This document shows, one piece after another, positions 4,933 through 5,868 of a stretch of 5,868 nt of DNA. Position numbers and translations under genes: made by a program. Origin of the DNA: Acidobacteriota bacterium (GTDB lineage: Bacteria; Acidobacteriota; Polarisedimenticolia; J045); contig CP070706.1 in assembly GCA_020350085.1 (NCBI GenBank), forward strand, positions 3,055,816 to 3,061,683, read 5' to 3'. Numbering within the stretch: position 1 is the first letter of the stretch; each line of letters opens with the position of its first letter. The notes under the pieces are model-generated. The model saw only the letters and a program-made list of their open reading frames with translations, was not told where the DNA came from and did no database searches.

Positions 4933-5868
4933 GTGCCCCAAAGCCGCTCGCTGTCGCGTGTGGGGAGGGTGATGTTCGCCGCGACGATCGTCTGCGGTTC
5001 GTCGCTCTATCTATGGGCTCTCGTCATCTCTGTCCTGCGCCCCCCGCTCGAGATTGTTTGGGGATTCCCAGCGCTGTTCTCGCTGACGTTGGTAGCGGGA
5101 ACACTGTCGCTGCGAATCCCGGGAACGAGGACGTTCATCTCGTTGTCCGACACGTTCGTGTTCGCGTCGGTGATACTGCTCGGTCCGGCACCAGCGGCGC
5201 TGATCGCTGGCTCGGAAGGACTGCTGATCACTTATCTCGTGAACAAGTCGGTACGGCCGGCGCTGGCATCGCTGTCGGTGATGACGATCTCGATCTACCT
5301 CGCAGCGCTCGCGTTCGAGCGGTCGTTGTCACTGATCGATCCTCGCGGCTCCCAGGCGGGGCTCGATGCCCTGTTGATCCCGCTCGTGCTGATGGCGCTC
5401 GTGCACTATGCCGTCAACAGCTCGCTCGTCGCGACGCTGACCGCGCTTCGGCTGCGCCGATCGATCGTCGCGCTGTGGCGCACGAATTACGCATGGACCG
5501 CGTTGAGCTTCTTGCCAGGCGCGTTGGCTGCCGGCATCGCCGTCGCCCTGATCCGCAGCCTCGGTCCGATCGCCCTGCTGATCTGCCTGCCGATTCTCGG
5601 GCTGACGTATCTGAACTTTCGCGGCTCGCTGTCACAGCTCGAGCAGCAGCACGCCGAAATCACGACGATGAATCGCCTCTACCTTCGCACGCTCGAGGTG
5701 CTGGCGATGGCGATCGACGCACGCGGTCAGTCGAGCCCGGGACATCTCAGCCGTGTCCAGTCGTTCGCCGTCGGCCTGTCGGAGCTGATCGGCGCCGATG
5801 CCGAGTTGCTCAAGGCGATCCGCGCCGCCGCGTTCTTGCATGACGTCGGACGGCTCGGCATTCCCGAC
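4933..5868 (+). CDS. Multi-pass membrane HD-GYP-type phosphodiesterase, truncated by the window edge
   Basis: The first 312 residues are visible and no stop is reached. After a basic N-terminus (MPQSRSLSRVGR) there are about seven hydrophobic segments, near 13-36, 41-60, 74-95, 107-127, 145-170, 187-208 and 211-228. The third is led by ISLSDTFVFASVILLGP (69-85), a pattern I associate with the membrane sensor region in front of some bacterial HD-GYP and GGDEF proteins (MASE-like). A short polar, probably helical linker (~229-250) leads to an HD domain: LEVLAMAIDARGQSSPGHLSRV at 254-275 with His271, and FLHDVGRLGIPD at 301-312 with the metal-binding His303-Asp304. HD-GYP proteins hydrolyse cyclic di-GMP at the inner membrane face. 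The GYP motif itself would lie beyond the edge, so a plain HD phosphohydrolase is not excluded. The Lys normally following HDxG is Arg307. The 274-nt gap behind the previous gene argues for its own transcript. Confidence 0.85.
   Translation, partial: MPQSRSLSRVGRVMFAATIVCGSSLYLWALVISVLRPPLEIVWGFPALFSLTLVAGTLSLRIPGTRTFISLSDTFVFASVILLGPAPAALIAGSEGLLITYLVNKSVRPALASLSVMTISIYLAALAFERSLSLIDPRGSQAGLDALLIPLVLMALVHYAVNSSLVATLTALRLRRSIVALWRTNYAWTALSFLPGALAAGIAVALIRSLGPIALLICLPILGLTYLNFRGSLSQLEQQHAEITTMNRLYLRTLEVLAMAIDARGQSSPGHLSRVQSFAVGLSELIGADAELLKAIRAAAFLHDVGRLGIPD

Noticed and set aside
4668..5843. A 391-codon plus-strand frame across the last third of the window.
   Set aside because: It is Arg/Ala-rich without membrane segments or motifs and is shifted relative to the frame encoding the membrane HD-GYP protein, which has a good ribosome binding site and recognisable domains.

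Overview
The window looks like an ordinary chromosomal stretch from a GC-rich Gram-negative bacterium. GC content is roughly two thirds by eye. There are good Shine-Dalgarno sites, signal peptides, a lipoprotein-type leader and an HD-GYP-type signalling protein. The gene mix (Nudix/metallo-beta-lactamase fusion, FnIII plus beta-propeller secreted protein, multi-pass membrane HD-GYP protein) fits phyla such as Acidobacteriota, Myxococcota or Desulfobacterota. That placement is an inference; no phylogenetic marker gene is present.

Layout. The minus strand of 1-1710 holds a two-gene unit. A 474-residue Nudix plus LACTB2-like metallo-beta-lactamase fusion (286-1710) is followed after 28 nt by the first 85 codons of a probable AddB/PD-(D/E)XK-type nuclease-helicase protein (257 down to 1, cut by the window edge). 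A 103-nt divergent intergenic region separates this unit from a plus-strand YbhB/YbcL-family (PEBP-like) gene at 1814-2479. That gene carries an N-terminal lipoprotein-like leader, but also a second, well-placed ribosome binding site in front of its conserved core at 2003. A 400-nt non-coding stretch (2480-2879) follows. It contains a consensus-like -35 hexamer and, next to the following start, a folded leader. The plus-strand gene at 2880-4658 encodes a 592-residue exported protein with an FnIII-like domain and a PQQ-type beta-propeller bearing calcium-binding-type Asp loops. A large imperfect hairpin (4671-4720) lies just past its stop. The plus-strand gene from 4933 encodes about seven transmembrane segments followed by the start of an HD(-GYP) phosphodiesterase domain and runs off the right edge.

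The genes do not form one obvious pathway. The minus-strand pair is probably co-transcribed and may concern nucleotide or nucleic-acid processing. The three plus-strand genes are separated by long gaps with their own leader structures and are better read as separate transcription units. I see no CRISPR array, insertion sequence, tRNA or rRNA. The points most worth a second look are the Nudix-MBL fusion, the dual-start PEBP gene, the two folded non-coding elements, and the HDxGR variant of the HD-GYP motif.
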